DNA of 27,446 nt, from positions 1 through 27,446 of the forward strand of contig CAKSFY010000018.1 in the NCBI GenBank assembly GCA_934454035.1, in the 5' to 3' direction. Shown one piece after another: positions 16,619 through 24,195 of this stretch. Each line of letters opens with the position of its first letter. The stretch's first letter is position 1. Origin of the DNA: an uncultured Clostridia bacterium (GTDB lineage: Bacteria > Bacillota > Clostridia > UBA1381). Below the pieces are notes generated by a model. The model saw only the letters and a program-made list of their open reading frames with translations, made no database searches and was not told the DNA's origin. The translations under genes and the position numbers were made by a program.

Positions 16619-16730
16619 CCCTCCTTGCCTAAAGGAGGGTGGCATGCGAACACAGTTGTGTGAGCATGACGGGCGGATACAATAAAGGCAGCGCAGTGGC
16701 GCTGAGGTGGTGAATGACAGTCCGTTTTTG
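16619..16730 (+). repeat. Hairpin repeat element, copy B with tail
   Basis: The direct-orientation copy. It starts with the hairpin CCCTCCTT/AAGGAGGG, continues with GTGGCATGCG and GAGCATGACGGGCGG, and ends with the 18-base tail (16713-16730) that recurs at 3466-3483. Open frames crossing it are artefacts of the repeat. Confidence 0.75.
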
Positions 16731-16776
16731 CCTCCCTTGCCTAAAGGGAGGGGGACCGCGCAAGCGGTGGAGGGAT
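16731..16776 (+). repeat. Related hairpin repeat, copy C
   Basis: Immediately after copy B, CCTCCCTT (16731-16738) pairs with AAGGGAGG (16744-16751) around a five-base loop. A second small hairpin ACCGC-gcaa-GCGGT and GGAGGGATTC follow. It has the form of the same family as A and B but a variant stem. The rest of the gap (to about 16900) shows no gene. Confidence 0.65.
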
Positions 16777-16901
16777 TCTCAGAGCCGAGGTGTGACCGAG
16801 CAGCAAGAGGAAAAGCACGCAAGCGGTGTTATGATTACTTATCTTCGGCAAACACCGTCGGGTTTGGTTTGAGCGTTCCGAAGCATTTTTTTCTATCCAC
16901 T

Positions 16902-16933
16902 AAAAAGGCGGTGTACTTTTTATACACCGCCTT
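16902..16933 (-). terminator. Intrinsic terminator of the liv-channel operon
   Basis: Read on the minus strand, an 11-base-pair stem (16933-16923 with 16915-16905), seven-base loop, then TTTTTA. It lies about 45 bases beyond the stop of the cation-channel gene, closing the minus-strand operon. Confidence 0.88.
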
Positions 16934-16977
16934 ATCGGAAGGCAAATTGGAATTTAAATTATAAAAAAGATATTCGG

Positions 16978-17631
16978 TTATTTGTCCAAATTAATTTTCG
17001 GCATATTCCAGCGATATTTTGACGCAAGCAATCTTATAATAACAACCGTTGAAATTGACAGCATAACCGAAAAAATACGCGGAACGGACGAAATATCCAA
17101 AATGTAATAAAGTATACTTCCTACAACCGAAGCAACTGCATAAATGTGTTTTCTCAGGATATAAGGCATTACATTTGTGAGTGTATCTCTTAAAACACCG
17201 CCGCCGACCCCGGTGATTGTTCCTAAAGTAACTGCAAGAAGCATATTGTCGTAAAATCCTGCGTTTTTTGCGGCCTCCGTTCCGATAATGGTAAACGCGG
17301 CAAGTCCGATTGCATCAAGAAAGTTAATTATTGCGTCTGTGTTTTTCTGAAACAGATTGTATATGTTATGAAAAAAATATACCGCAATGAATGTAAGCAG
17401 TGAGGTAAGCGCGGCGGTAATCAGTATATATTCGTTTGAAAAAACCGCCGGCGGAGTTCTGCCTATTATAATATCGCGTATGAGACCGCCTCCGACCGCG
17501 GTAACGCAGCCGATAATTACCACGCCTACCGCGTCAAGCTTCCTGTCAATAGATATCATCGAGCCGGAAATGGCGCATACAATCACGCCTGTCAGCTCGG
17601 TTATTTTCATAATTATTTCGGAAATATCCAT
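16978..17631 (-). CDS. Trimeric intracellular cation (TRIC/UPF0126) channel family protein
   Basis: 217-residue membrane protein with seven predicted helices built as two homologous halves. Each half carries the family's Gly-rich plus Arg-Asp motif: 'AVGGGLIRDIIIGRTPP' in the first, 'GVGGGVLRDTL' in the second. Bacterial members form trimeric cation-conducting pores; the physiological role is unclear. I chose ATG 17631 because GGAG lies six bases upstream; the ATG at 17643 has no good site. The start lies 19 bases inside the end of the preceding kinase-like gene. Last gene before the terminator at 16902. Confidence 0.88.
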   Translation of the reverse strand: MDISEIIMKITELTGVIVCAISGSMISIDRKLDAVGVVIIGCVTAVGGGLIRDIIIGRTPPAVFSNEYILITAALTSLLTFIAVYFFHNIYNLFQKNTDAIINFLDAIGLAAFTIIGTEAAKNAGFYDNMLLAVTLGTITGVGGGVLRDTLTNVMPYILRKHIYAVASVVGSILYYILDISSVPRIFSVMLSISTVVIIRLLASKYRWNMPKINLDK

Positions 17632-18476
17632 ACAAGTCTCCATTGATATTCAAATATTTTTATTGCACCGCGGCTTGCGGCATTATCGGCTGATTCATCC
17701 GGAGCGCATATTGCATTCTTGTCGGAATAATGTGTGATAAGCGTATGTGTTGCTTTTTTTATTTGGTTCTTTCCGCCGATAATAACTTTTGGTACTTCAA
17801 GCTGACATATTTTCTTTATTTCATCATGAAGCACTGCTCCCATAAAAAAGCTGTATATTTGTTTTTTGCTGCAATTATAAACATTATTCAACACTCGGAC
17901 TTTAAAAAGTGTTTCGTTTATTCCGCTGCTTTCACAATATTCATATCCTTTAATAAGATATTCATTATCAGTTTCTTTTTGATTTAAATCCACAACGGAT
18001 TTGAGTATTGTATTTTCTGTCAATGAATAAATCATTTCGCCTGTCAGCATGGTTGAAAAGCGGCATATTCTTCCGAGACTGTCAAGTTGTATTATTTTAG
18101 AATGTGAGCCGGGCAATACATATATACAGTTTGCTTCAAGCTCATTGTTTAAACCTACAAGCTCGGTTTCTTCGCCGCGCATCATATCTGTTTGGCTCAG
18201 GTTATTTCCGGATAATATAATTCCCGGAATAAAAGAAAAAGGAATGTCGGAAATGCCGGCAAGATTAACGGTACAGATACTGTCATGAAGTTCTTTTATA
18301 CCTGCGGGAGCGTGGATATGATCCACTTTATACAGTCCGAATTCCGATGTTATCATTCCCGAAGCCAAAACAGTCTTAATGTCCGCACATTCATCTGTCA
18401 GGGTAGTAATTGCTTCCCTCACGGAATTAACGAGAATATCACGCCCGTCAATGCCTGCTTTTGCACCTACGGACAA
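17613..18476 (-). pseudogene. 2-dehydro-3-deoxygalactonokinase gene (dgoK-like), 5'-truncated
   Basis: The readable protein matches the DgoK family (2-keto-3-deoxygalactonate phosphorylation in galactonate breakdown): 'ASGMITSEFGLYKVDHIHAP' (38-57), 'MMRGEETELVG' (98-108), 'VLPGSHSKI' (120-128) and 'MLTGEMIYSL'. Compared with the E. coli enzyme, about 25 N-terminal residues are missing, including the first beta hairpin with the phosphate-binding D-x-G-T/S-T-N motif required by this ATPase fold. The frame closes at a stop (18509-18507) inside the end of livF, no ATG is available, and no ribosome binding site precedes the TTG at 18476. I therefore call it a broken remnant joined to the liv operon. 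A short functional product is possible but unlikely. The remainder of the frame is intact. Confidence 0.72.
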
Positions 18477-18498
18477 TTTTATTGTTTTGTGTATAATA

Positions 18499-19197
18499 TT
18501 ATTTACCTAAATATGCTTTTCTCACTTCTTCATTTGCCAAAAGCTCGTCGCCTGTGCCGGACATGATTATGCTGCCTGTTTGCAGCACATAACCGTAATC
18601 GGCAATTTTTAGCGCCATATTTGCGTTTTGCTCGTTCAGAAGCACAGTTACACCCTGTTTGTTAATTTCTTTTATAATATCAAAAATATCTTTTACAACA
18701 AGCGGAGCAAGACCCAGTGACGGTTCGTCCATCATAATAAGCTTAGGTCTGCTCATGAGCGCTCTTGCAACCGCAAGCATCTGCTGCTCGCCGCCGGAAA
18801 GAGTTCCGGCAAGCTGCCAGTGCCTTTCTTTAAGACGCGGAAACAGACTGTACATACGCTCAATGTCACTGCCGAGATTGTCTTTTCTCAAATAAGCGCC
18901 GATTTTGATATTTTCAAGTACTGTCAGATTCGGAAAAACACGTCTGCCCTCAGGGACAAGTGTTATCCCCTCCTCAATGATTTTATTGCTCGGCATAGTC
19001 AAAAGCTCTTTGCCGTTATAAGTTATCGAGCCGCTTTCGGTCTTGACAAGCCCGACAATCGAGCGAAGAGTAGTGGATTTTCCTGCGCCGTTTGAGCCTA
19101 TCAGAGTAACAATTTTACCGTCCGGTACTTCCAAATCGATTCCTCTGATTGCACGGATACCGCCGTAGGAGACATGCAAATCTTTAATTTTAAGCAT
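18499..19197 (-). CDS. livF: Branched-chain amino acid ABC transporter, ATP-binding protein LivF
   Basis: Second ATPase of the high-affinity Leu/Ile/Val importer, on the inner membrane face. 232 residues with Walker A 'GSNGAGKST' (34-42), signature 'LSGGEQQ' (133-139) and Walker B 'LIMMDEP' (153-159). The C-terminal 'LLNEQNANMALKIADYGYVL' is the LivF hallmark, although the usual VEQN is NEQN here. ATG 19197 is chosen over the GTG six bases earlier because GGGGGTGA sits six bases upstream. It overlaps the livG stop by 8 bases, so the two are translationally coupled. It is the last intact gene of the transporter set. Confidence 0.93.
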   Translation of the reverse strand: MLKIKDLHVSYGGIRAIRGIDLEVPDGKIVTLIGSNGAGKSTTLRSIVGLVKTESGSITYNGKELLTMPSNKIIEEGITLVPEGRRVFPNLTVLENIKIGAYLRKDNLGSDIERMYSLFPRLKERHWQLAGTLSGGEQQMLAVARALMSRPKLIMMDEPSLGLAPLVVKDIFDIIKEINKQGVTVLLNEQNANMALKIADYGYVLQTGSIIMSGTGDELLANEEVRKAYLGK

Positions 19198-20029
19198 CTT
19201 CACTCACCCCCAGATACGCTTCGATAACTTTAGGATTCTGCTGAATTTCTTCGGGAGTACCGTCTGCAATAAGCTTTCCGAAATCCAACACATAAATTCT
19301 GTCCGATATATCCATAACCAAGTCCATATGATGCTCTATCATGAGGACCGTAAGCTTGAATTCATTTCTTATCCGCCCGATAAACGCGGTCAGCTCTGCC
19401 GTTTCCTGCGGATTCATGCCGGCAGCCGGCTCGTCCAGCAAAAGAAGCTTCGGATTTGTTGCCAGCGCTCTTGCAATTTCAAGATGACGCTGCTTTCCGT
19501 AGGGCAGATTGCTTGCTTTTTCGTCCTTGACATCATACAGATCAAGCAGCTTTAAAAGCGCTTCGGTTTCTTCGCGGTGCTTTTTTTCTTCGGCATTGTT
19601 CAGCATAAATGCTGCCGTAAAGATGTTAGAGCTTTTGTGCAGATGTTTCGCAATCAGAACATTTTCAAAAACGGTCATGGTCTTGAAAAGTCTGATATTC
19701 TGAAAGGTTCTCGCAATTCCCATTTTTGTGATTTTATCGGGAGTCGGCTCGATAATTTTCGTATATTCGCCGAGATGACCTTCTTTATAAAGCTTTTTCA
19801 TTTTTCCTGTCGGGTGGTTTGAAACTATTGTCTCTCCGTTAAAAGATATGCTGCCGTTTGTCGGGGCATAAACTCCGGTAATAACATTAAACGCGGTTGT
19901 TTTGCCTGCGCCGTTCGGACCGATTAAAGCGACAATTTCCCCCTCGTTTACATCCATTGTAAGCGTATTAACTGCGACAACTCCGCCGAACTGCATTACA
20001 ACATTATCCAAATGAAGTACGTTTTTCAT
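19190..20029 (-). CDS. livG: Branched-chain amino acid ABC transporter, ATP-binding protein LivG
   Basis: First ATPase of the importer. 279 residues with Walker A 'GPNGAGKTT' (37-45), the LivG-type degenerate signature 'LPYGKQRHLEIARAL', Walker B 'LLLLDEPAAGMNP' and the switch His in 'MIEHHMDLVM'. LivG family members carry a longer insertion after Walker A than LivF; here it runs from about 68 to 100. The start ATG overlaps the livM stop (ATGA, 20029-20026). Confidence 0.94.
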   Translation of the reverse strand: MKNVLHLDNVVMQFGGVVAVNTLTMDVNEGEIVALIGPNGAGKTTAFNVITGVYAPTNGSISFNGETIVSNHPTGKMKKLYKEGHLGEYTKIIEPTPDKITKMGIARTFQNIRLFKTMTVFENVLIAKHLHKSSNIFTAAFMLNNAEEKKHREETEALLKLLDLYDVKDEKASNLPYGKQRHLEIARALATNPKLLLLDEPAAGMNPQETAELTAFIGRIRNEFKLTVLMIEHHMDLVMDISDRIYVLDFGKLIADGTPEEIQQNPKVIEAYLGVSEDA

Positions 20030-21099
20030 TTTTTGCCGCCTCCTTTTTTGCCGAATTTTTTAAAGAATGAGGCTATAGCGTCCCATGAAAATTCCCTGTC
20101 GCCCATTATTCCGCGTCTGAAGAAGAGCACGACAATCATGAGAACTACCGAGAATATAACCATTCTGAATCCCGGTCTTAAAAGCGGAACGGTGAATCCG
20201 TTTATGACCATGGTCGAATCCAAAAATCTCAGCCACCACTCTTTTGAGAATATTACAAGAAGTGCTGCAATAATGCTTCCCGAGAAGCTGCCCATTCCGC
20301 CTATTACGACCATAAGCAAAATATAATAGGTCGCTGTTGAAATCGTAAATGTTGTTGACGAAATTGCTTTCAGGTACATAGCCAGGAGCGCTCCGCCTAT
20401 TCCGGCAAAAAACGAGCTTATAATAAATGAAAGCATTTTGTGCTTTGCAAGATTAATGCCCATCGCTTCGGCAGCTATTTCATCGTCTCTGATTGCTTTA
20501 AAGCTTCTGCCGTATGTTGATTTTTTGATAAGCGCCATTATGGCAATACAAACTATTACGACAGCAAAGGTTGCATAATACGAGCTGAACCCGGGTATTG
20601 AGTTAAGTCCCAAAGAACCGTTTGTGATTTTGTTAAGCGGTGAGCTGGCAACAACTATTCTCACAACCTCCGCAAATCCGAGAGTTGCAATTGCAAAATA
20701 GTCGCTTTTAAGTCTCAATACGGGCGCGCCGATTAATGCGGCAAACAAAGCCGCAACAAGTCCGGCAACAATTAAAGCCGGGATTATCGGCAAATGAACA
20801 TTTGCCAAAACATCACTGATTCCGTAAAGATAATATACACTCGGTCTTGCCGCAACAGGGATTGTCAGGATTGCATATGTGTATGCTCCCAGGGTCATAA
20901 AGCCTGCCTGACCGAGCGAAAATTGTCCCGTAACTCCGTTTAGCAGATTCATACTGACTGCCAGCAGCGCATAAATAGCGCCCATTTGCAGCGATGTACG
21001 CATCATTGAAGATGACGGCAGTGTGCCGACAAAATATATAAATGCGGCAAGCGCCAAAAAGGCAATTACGGAGCAAATTGTTTTAGTAGATTTTTTCAT
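20026..21099 (-). CDS. livM: Branched-chain amino acid ABC transporter permease LivM
   Basis: Second membrane permease, 357 residues with eight or more hydrophobic helices. It carries the family motif 'GQFSLGQAGFMTLGAY' near residue 60 and the cytoplasmic coupling loop 'YGRSFKAIRDDEIAAEAMGI'. I start at ATG 21099, preceded by AAGGTGTGAT. The longer frame reaching 21162 lies inside livH and has no binding site. A Lys-rich tail ('KKFGKKGGGKK') ends the protein. Gap to livH is four bases. Confidence 0.93.
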   Translation of the reverse strand: MKKSTKTICSVIAFLALAAFIYFVGTLPSSSMMRTSLQMGAIYALLAVSMNLLNGVTGQFSLGQAGFMTLGAYTYAILTIPVAARPSVYYLYGISDVLANVHLPIIPALIVAGLVAALFAALIGAPVLRLKSDYFAIATLGFAEVVRIVVASSPLNKITNGSLGLNSIPGFSSYYATFAVVIVCIAIMALIKKSTYGRSFKAIRDDEIAAEAMGINLAKHKMLSFIISSFFAGIGGALLAMYLKAISSTTFTISTATYYILLMVVIGGMGSFSGSIIAALLVIFSKEWWLRFLDSTMVINGFTVPLLRPGFRMVIFSVVLMIVVLFFRRGIMGDREFSWDAIASFFKKFGKKGGGKK

Positions 21100-21103
21100 A
21101 ATA

Positions 21104-21985
21104 TCACACCTTCTCCGTAGTTTTCTCGCCGAACAATCCTGTCGGACGGAACAGCAGTACAATAATCAGAATAACAAATGTAAACGCGTCGGAAAATTCC
21201 GAGTAAGGACTTGCCTTTATAAATGTCTCGGAAATTCCGATAAGGAATCCGCCGACCAACGCGCCGGGAATCGAACCTATTCCTCCGAATACCGCCGCAA
21301 CAAAGCATTTGAGCCCCGGAAGCGAACCGGAGAGCGGATATACCTGCGGACGCGGCACAAAATAAAGAATTGAGCCGATTGCCGCAAGGGCACAGCCGAT
21401 TACAAATGTAAAGCTTATTATATTGTTAATTCTGATACCCATAAGTCTTGCAACTTCAAAATCTTTTGATACCGCTCGCATTGCCATGCCGATTTTTGTT
21501 TTATTGATAAGAAATACCAAACCGATTACAATCAGTATTGTTAAAATCGGAGTTATAAATGTCACCAGCGAAGTGGACAGACTTCCGATTGTAATTTTCG
21601 TATTCAAAAAGCCTATTGTCGGGTATGGCTTCGGCAGTGCCGAGAAAAGATAAGTTGCCAGATTCTGCAAAAGGTAAGAAACGCCGATTGCCGAAATCAT
21701 AACCGACATTCTCGGAGCGCTTCTGAGCGGTTTATATGCGATTTTTTCGGTCAGTACACCCAGTGCCACCGTCATCGCAATTACAAGTATGATAGAAACA
21801 TACCAGGGCAGCAGAAAGTTTGTCATGCATATTATCATGAAGTATCCCGCCATCATAAATATGTCTCCGTGTGCAAAGTTAATCAGCCGCAATATGCCGT
21901 AAACCATTGTGTAGCCTATGGCAATAAGTGCATAGCTGCTGCCTATCGATAATCCGTTAAGGCAGTTTTGTAAAAATGATTCCAT
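21104..21985 (-). CDS. livH: Branched-chain amino acid ABC transporter permease LivH
   Basis: First membrane permease, 293 residues with about eight helices. The opening 'GLSIGSSYALIAIGYTMVYG' and 'LINFAHGDIFMMAGY' are classic LivH, and 'GMAMRAVSKDFEVARLMGI' is the ATPase-coupling loop. ATG 21985 has AGGAGG 12 bases upstream, a rather long spacing. It follows livJ by 94 bases that contain an attenuator-like stem. Confidence 0.93.
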   Translation of the reverse strand: MESFLQNCLNGLSIGSSYALIAIGYTMVYGILRLINFAHGDIFMMAGYFMIICMTNFLLPWYVSIILVIAMTVALGVLTEKIAYKPLRSAPRMSVMISAIGVSYLLQNLATYLFSALPKPYPTIGFLNTKITIGSLSTSLVTFITPILTILIVIGLVFLINKTKIGMAMRAVSKDFEVARLMGIRINNIISFTFVIGCALAAIGSILYFVPRPQVYPLSGSLPGLKCFVAAVFGGIGSIPGALVGGFLIGISETFIKASPYSEFSDAFTFVILIIVLLFRPTGLFGEKTTEKV

Positions 21986-22020
21986 GAAATTAAATTTCCT
22001 CCTTGTCGGAAAGTCCGGAA

Positions 22021-22062
22021 AAATAAAAAGCGGCGAGGCAAGAACAATCTGCCCCGCCGCTT
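22021..22062 (-). terminator. Attenuator-like stem-loop between livJ and livH
   Basis: On the minus strand a 13-base-pair stem (22062-22050 with 22040-22028, one G-U pair), nine-base loop, then TTTATTTTT. It sits just after livJ inside the operon. Such partial terminators usually keep the binding protein more abundant than the membrane parts. Confidence 0.82.
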
Positions 22063-22079
22063 CTTTTCAGCTTGCCGGA

Positions 22080-23279
22080 TTATTCAACTGCGTTGAATTT
22101 GCCGTCTGTGCTTTGAGTTCCGATAAACTTAAATTTACCGTCTTTTACGGTCTTTATATATGCCATTGTTTTGTTAGCGTCGCCGTTTTCGTCGAATGTA
22201 ATATCTCCGGTTACACCCTTTGTCTTAAGAGCTGCAAGAGCGTCGCGGATAGCTGTTGTATCTGTTGAGCCTGCTGCTTCAATAGCGTCGATAGCAACAT
22301 TGTATGCGTCGAATCCGAGTGCGGAAACTGCTGCAACGCCGTCCGAACCGCCGTTTAATGTAATATTTTTAGCGTCACTGTTAAGATATGCCTTAAAGCC
22401 TGTAACGAAATCGGAAGCTGTCGGGTCATTTTCGTCAAAGAATGTCGAGAATGTTACACCCTCACAGTTTTCAGCGCCTGCGTTTGTGATTATTGTCTCA
22501 TTTTCCCATGTATCGCCTGCCATAATCGGGCATGTGATTCCGAGTTCTCTTGCCTGCTTGATAACGAGACCTGCCGTAGCAATTGATGACGGGCAGAATA
22601 TAACCTCGGGATTCTTAGCCTTTGCTGATGTCAAAATTGCGTTAAAGTCTGATTCGTTTGTGTTGTATGTACCTTCATAAACGAGTTCGCCTGTGTAAGC
22701 TGCTTTAAAGTAGTTTGCAAGACCTGTTGAATAGTCGTCGCCGTTTTGGCTGATTACGGCAGCTGTTTTTGCGCCGTATGTCTTTTCGGCATAGTTTGCC
22801 ATAACAGTTCCCTGGAACGGATCGAGGAAGCATACTCTGAAATAGTAGTCATTTCCTGCGGTAACCTGAGGATTTGTACATGAGCAGCCGATAGCAGGGA
22901 TTTTAGCGTCTTTAAATGTAGAGCCTGCAGCGATCGAAACACCCGAGCCGTACGAACCGAGGACAACCTTTACACCGCTTGATACCAGGCTCTGTGCAGC
23001 CGTAACGGCAGCCGATTTATCCGACTGGTTATCTACTTCGACTAACTGGATTTTGTATTCCTTGTCTCCTACCTTAGCGGTGCTTCTGATTGAATTTGCA
23101 TAGCGTGCACCCAGAACTTCCTGAACACCGCCGCCGCCGTTTTCACCGGTAGTCGGTTCAAATACGCCTATTTTGATGACGTCGCCGTCAGCTTCGTTGT
23201 TTGCCGCATTGTTTCCGCATGCAGTAAGGCTTGTTACAGCCAGTGCCAGCGAAAGAGCAGCTGTTAAAATCTTTTTCAT
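22080..23279 (-). CDS. livJ: Branched-chain amino acid ABC transporter substrate-binding lipoprotein LivJ
   Basis: Extracellular receptor of the importer, anchored by lipid. 399 residues: lipoprotein signal with lipobox 'SLTAC' (modified Cys21), Asn/Asp-rich spacer, then a two-lobed periplasmic-binding fold of the Leu/Ile/Val type ('IKIGVFEPTTGENGGGG', 'VLGSYGSGVSIAAG', 'NGDDYSTGLANYF', 'FDAYNVAIDAIEAAGS'). ATG 23279 is preceded by AGGAGG. First gene of the operon and directly behind a good promoter. Ligand preference is a family-level inference; related proteins also bind other amino acids or amides. Confidence 0.92.
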   Translation of the reverse strand: MKKILTAALSLALAVTSLTACGNNAANNEADGDVIKIGVFEPTTGENGGGGVQEVLGARYANSIRSTAKVGDKEYKIQLVEVDNQSDKSAAVTAAQSLVSSGVKVVLGSYGSGVSIAAGSTFKDAKIPAIGCSCTNPQVTAGNDYYFRVCFLDPFQGTVMANYAEKTYGAKTAAVISQNGDDYSTGLANYFKAAYTGELVYEGTYNTNESDFNAILTSAKAKNPEVIFCPSSIATAGLVIKQARELGITCPIMAGDTWENETIITNAGAENCEGVTFSTFFDENDPTASDFVTGFKAYLNSDAKNITLNGGSDGVAAVSALGFDAYNVAIDAIEAAGSTDTTAIRDALAALKTKGVTGDITFDENGDANKTMAYIKTVKDGKFKFIGTQSTDGKFNAVE

Positions 23280-23310
23280 ATTAAACTCCTCCTAATATGT
23301 TAATATACAT

Positions 23311-23339
23311 ATTATAATACAAAAAATCGAATTTGGCAA
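23311..23339 (-). promoter_or_regulatory. livJ promoter
   Basis: Minus-strand -35 TTGCCA (23339-23334), 17-base spacer, -10 TATAAT (23316-23311), with AGGAGG and ATG shortly downstream. The T-rich stretch just upstream (23340-23385) may end yycI transcription, but I see only a weak 4-bp stem there. Confidence 0.82.
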
Positions 23340-23391
23340 TATTTTTTTGAAAAAAAATACCGAATTACCAAAAAAAAGAAAAATTATGCCG

Positions 23392-24195
23392 TCAGTCTGC
23401 GGCTTCGGCGGAGTCTTGAATAAGTTCGCTGCCGTCCGTAAATATGACTTTTATGCACGGTGTCGGGAACAGACGATTGCTTCCGCAGTGCGGAATATAA
23501 TATCCCGGAATAATTTCCCTTACAGTCTTTTTTTCACCGTTTAACTCTGCAGCAGCGTCGATAAGCAGACTTGAAACGGGGGTAAGTTGTTTTTTTTGTG
23601 AGCGCTTGCCTGTTTCGAAGTACCAGCTGCCGCTTATTTTCAGTATCTTTGTTTTTGAGTATTGTACATCTATTGACGAGCAGAAAAATCTCATTCCGTT
23701 TGCCTGTTTGGTGATATTAAGGTTTACATTTCCGTCCTTTTCGGAGACGGAACATATAATATTTTTATCACTTATTCCCAGATATGCAAGAGCGCGGCGC
23801 CCCATGGCAGAGGGTGTTTTTGGCATGAGGGAAAGGTTTGTGTCCGCACCGGGTACAAATTCAAAACAATCCTCGCCAAAGCTCAGAGTCCCTTTGGCAG
23901 ATGTATATTCTTCGCCGTTTTTTGTATAGCTGCCGCCGAGAACCGTTTCGGCGAACGCGTCTTTGTCGGCAGCCGCATTTTCAAGCTCCGGAATGTTTAC
24001 CGACGTTATTTTTGTTTTTAAAAGTGCGGAATCAACCCCGATTCCGCTTTTTTGAATAATTTGTGCAGCAGTGTCTGTTATTTCTGAAGGAGTGCGCCCG
24101 AAATCGCCGGTGAACATTATAATAACAAAACAGAGAAAAAGGTCGGCGCAAATGAAGAGTACAATCAATATGTTTTTTGCTTTGCTCCAGTTCAT
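23392..24195 (-). CDS. yycI: WalRK regulatory protein YycI
   Basis: Membrane-anchored accessory protein that, with YycH, contacts and tunes the WalK sensor kinase. 267 residues: the family opening 'MNWSKAKNILIVLF', one membrane helix (about 7-29) and an extracytoplasmic region built of beta-rich YycI-type repeats with conserved 'SGSWYF' and the C-terminal 'PGYYIP' and 'TPCIKVIFTDGSE' stretches. The ATG overlaps the yycH stop by four bases (ATGA). In Bacillus and Staphylococcus the partner pair can inhibit or activate WalK; which applies here cannot be told. Confidence 0.87.
   Translation of the reverse strand: MNWSKAKNILIVLFICADLFLCFVIIMFTGDFGRTPSEITDTAAQIIQKSGIGVDSALLKTKITSVNIPELENAAADKDAFAETVLGGSYTKNGEEYTSAKGTLSFGEDCFEFVPGADTNLSLMPKTPSAMGRRALAYLGISDKNIICSVSEKDGNVNLNITKQANGMRFFCSSIDVQYSKTKILKISGSWYFETGKRSQKKQLTPVSSLLIDAAAELNGEKKTVREIIPGYYIPHCGSNRLFPTPCIKVIFTDGSELIQDSAEAAD

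Noticed and set aside
16364..16776. CRISPR array or transposon with terminal inverted repeats
   Set aside because: There are only two or three copies of unequal spacing, no uniform repeat-spacer pattern, no cas or transposase gene and no target duplication that I can see.
16565..16964. Small open frames on both strands across the repeat cluster
   Set aside because: They follow the hairpin repeat units, lack ribosome binding sites and resemble spurious frames commonly annotated over such repeats.
20026..21162. Longer LivM start at 21162
   Set aside because: The extra 21 residues are encoded inside livH, contain Arg/Cys-rich sequence unlike a permease start, and have no binding site; ATG 21099 has AAGGTGTGAT before it.
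23365..23400. Terminator after yycI
   Set aside because: Only a 4-bp stem (GCCG/CGGC) precedes the T-rich run, too weak to call with confidence.
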